Assembly: GCA_023105745.1 (NCBI GenBank)
Contig: JALGQZ010000001.1
Location: 63,251,437-63,315,436 of the forward strand
Origin: Austropuccinia psidii
Taxonomy: Eukaryota > Basidiomycota > Pucciniomycetes > Pucciniales > Sphaerophragmiaceae
Reading direction: 5' to 3'
DNA length: 64,000 nt
Shown here: piece after piece, positions 62,350 to 64,000 of the stretch
Position numbering within the stretch: position 1 is the stretch's first letter
How the letters are laid out: each line of letters opens with the position of its first letter
Translations under genes and position numbers: made by a program
The notes under the pieces: model-generated
Databases searched by the model: none
The model's input: only the letters and a program-made list of their open reading frames with translations
Told to the model about the DNA's origin: nothing

Positions 62350-62374
62350 GGAATTTGGTATATTTGATACCCCC
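62350..62374. repeat. Decayed Harbinger-type terminal repeat
   Basis: GGAATTTGGTATATTTGATA followed by CCCCC matches the 48,276-48,300 TIR at 20 of 25 positions and the inverted 42,212-42,236 TIR at 21 of 25. Several of the differences are transitions. With 58,920-58,990 it suggests an inverted relic element. Confidence 0.5.
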
Positions 62375-63189
62375 TATAAAAATGAACAAATTGTATAAAA
62401 ATATTTATCTCTTTATTTTATTATGAATCATTGAGCTTTTCATAATATGAAATCTTGAACAACGAATATTTTAAATTAATTGAATTTTCTTGGGAAAATT
62501 GTAGTAAGTTTTTTTTAAATGATAATTTTTTAATTAATTTTAAGTCTATATATATATATATATATTGAAAGATGAATTTTTAAAAGGGATATGTTTACCT
62601 ATTTTATAGCTATTTTCTGAAGTGAGCTTATATAATATTCAAGATATTCATTATTATAATATTAGATTAAATTTTGAAAAAGAACTAAAATAATTTCAAA
62701 TTTTTGAATAAAATTCAATTGTTTTTTGATAAATTATTGGTATTTTGGTTATAAAAAAAGTGGAAAAATTCATATGGGAAAAAAAATAATCTTATTTTTC
62801 TTTTTCTTAGGAATGTATAAATTATCAAAATATTTTCCCAGAAATTATTTAATTTTCAATATTAAAAAAATTCCTTAGTAATGATTATACAAATTTTTTT
62901 TTTTTAGTTTCTTGAAAAAAAAGAAAACTCATGATTTGAATTATGAAAAAACCCTTCAGGTGTTTTTTTTTTCTAAAAAAAAAACATTTCATAATAAGGA
63001 ATAAGTTCTAAATAATCTTAAGTAATTTGATAATCCTTCTTTTTTTCATTTTTATTTCTTTTTTCTTTTTTGAATTTCTCTTTTTCTCGATATTTAAAAT
63101 TTATCTAATTTCAATTTCTTTTTCTCTGGAAACTTGAAATTCATAAAATTTCAATTTCTTTTTTTATAAGAATTTCATGATTATTATTA

Positions 63190-63930
63190 TATTTGGGGTT
63201 TTGGTAAACACACGTAAGTGGCCTATTTTTCTAAAAAATTCCTCAGGATCAGTTTTTAGCATTTTTATATTTTAGTTTTTTGCCATATTTTTTTCCAACA
63301 TGGGATGTGAATATCCCCAAATTTTTTCAAAAAAATTTATTTGCCCAATTTCTCCAATTTGGCCAATTTGGAAAATGGCCTATTGTGTTAAAGAAATCAT
63401 TAAAAAGGTTCCCACTTATGAATCTTCATGATTATTTTTCAAAATGAAGGGAAGAACCTGTAGACTCAAAACCCAGAAACCTCCAATTTTGGGTTTTTTT
63501 TAGCTGTGACAATTGAAGGCCCAAAAAGTCCTTTTTTTATGTTTTTTGTTCATATTTGTAAGTGTATTGAAAATTCCATTTGTAGCATCAATTTAATTAA
63601 AAATGGAATTTATGGAAATAGTCGAAATTAAAATTCCATTTATGGCATTAATGGTGACATTTATACCATTTATGGTATTATTTACAGTGCCATAAATGGC
63701 ATTGAAAACAGAATTACAATGAAATTTATGGAATTAAAAATAGCATAGAAATACCATAAATGGCATCAAAAATGACATGGGAATGCCATAAATGGTTTTA
63801 ACAGTTCCATTTAAGGCATCATCAGTAACATAATAATGCCATTTATAGAGTTAAAGGTGCCATAAATGGCATCAAAAGTGACATATAGATTCCATAAATA
63901 GCTATATTTCAGCTAAAAAAACCCCTTATG
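63190..63930. repeat. Short palindromic repeat region (CCATAAATGG / CCATTTATGG)
   Basis: From about 63,570 to 63,905 the words GCCATAAATGGCAT, CCATTTATGGCAT and degenerate forms recur at intervals of some 20-45 bases in both orientations, often followed by AAAA.TGACAT. 63,190-63,560 has a related G/T-rich texture (TTTGGCCAATTTGGAAAATGG) like the array at 55,440-57,300. No gene seen. Confidence 0.65.
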
Positions 63931-64000
63931 AGTTTTTACCAAATTTCTTATGTGGTTTTACCAACAACCTATATTTATTTATTTATTCATGATTAATTAA

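Larger units (their letters stand above)
57301..63180. other. AT-rich stretch without a supportable gene
   Basis: No long open frame of convincing composition. It contains a TA microsatellite at about 62,547-62,566 and many A/T homopolymers. Two short stretches (58,920-58,990 and 62,350-62,374) look like pieces of a second Harbinger element. Confidence 0.5.

Noticed and set aside
63570..63905. CRISPR-like array
   Set aside because: The genome is eukaryotic, and spacing and orientation of the words are irregular.

Overview
This is a eukaryotic, very AT-rich, transposon-dominated window with only two host genes that I can assemble convincingly. Short introns (mostly 55-80 nt with GT..AG ends), the GC-rich coding islands and the style of the transposon proteins all point to a basidiomycete fungus. 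My best guess is a rust (Pucciniales) with a large, repeat-inflated genome; the rust assignment is inference from family resemblance.

Layout. 1-13,760 is a nest of old elements: a gypsy-type LTR end (1-475) abutting a Mutator-like (MULE) pseudogene (476-996); a copia element (1466-6057) with target-site duplication CCCCT lying in the 5' flank of that MULE; an unrecognised decayed minus-strand gene (6880-8772); the 3' end of a gypsy element plus its LTR (8850-11618); and a second MULE copy (11850-13110). 13,765-16,503 is a hAT element with matching TIRs and a perfect 8-bp duplication, inserted in a repeat whose unoccupied copy lies at 18,950-19,205. 20,560-21,880 holds a second, badly decayed copia pol. 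23,282-24,861 is a GC-rich island: an unrecognised reading frame on the minus strand and the ribosomal protein eL18 gene on the plus strand. 25,540-26,690 is an ALP1/HARBI1-like relic. 32,970-34,998 is a solo LTR with duplication AATTT.

42,212-48,300 is the most interesting object: a 6.1-kb PIF/Harbinger element bounded by 25-bp TIRs and TAATA repeats. It carries the DDE transposase, the usual accessory DNA-binding protein and, between them, a TET/JBP-like 2-oxoglutarate/Fe(II) dioxygenase gene whose protein starts with a duplicated histone-H3-like MVRTKQ peptide. TET/JBP enzymes oxidise 5-methylcytosine, so this looks like anti-silencing cargo.

51,698-54,018 is a seven- or eight-exon Golgi pH regulator (GPHR/GPR89) gene on the minus strand. 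55,440-57,300 is a tandem array of about 300-bp units, and the window ends in short palindromic repeats around the motif CCATAAATGG.

A common thread is the way the elements died. Most premature stops in conserved frames are TGA (with some TAA) at positions where CGA (or CAA) is the natural ancestor, and several catalytic Asp/Glu codons have become Asn/Lys. This is a C:G to T:A signature, as expected from cytosine methylation or a RIP-like process. It makes a transposon carrying a 5mC oxidase biologically pointed. The remaining stretches (for example 28,600-32,960, 35,010-42,200 and 57,300-63,200) are AT-rich and show no gene I can support.
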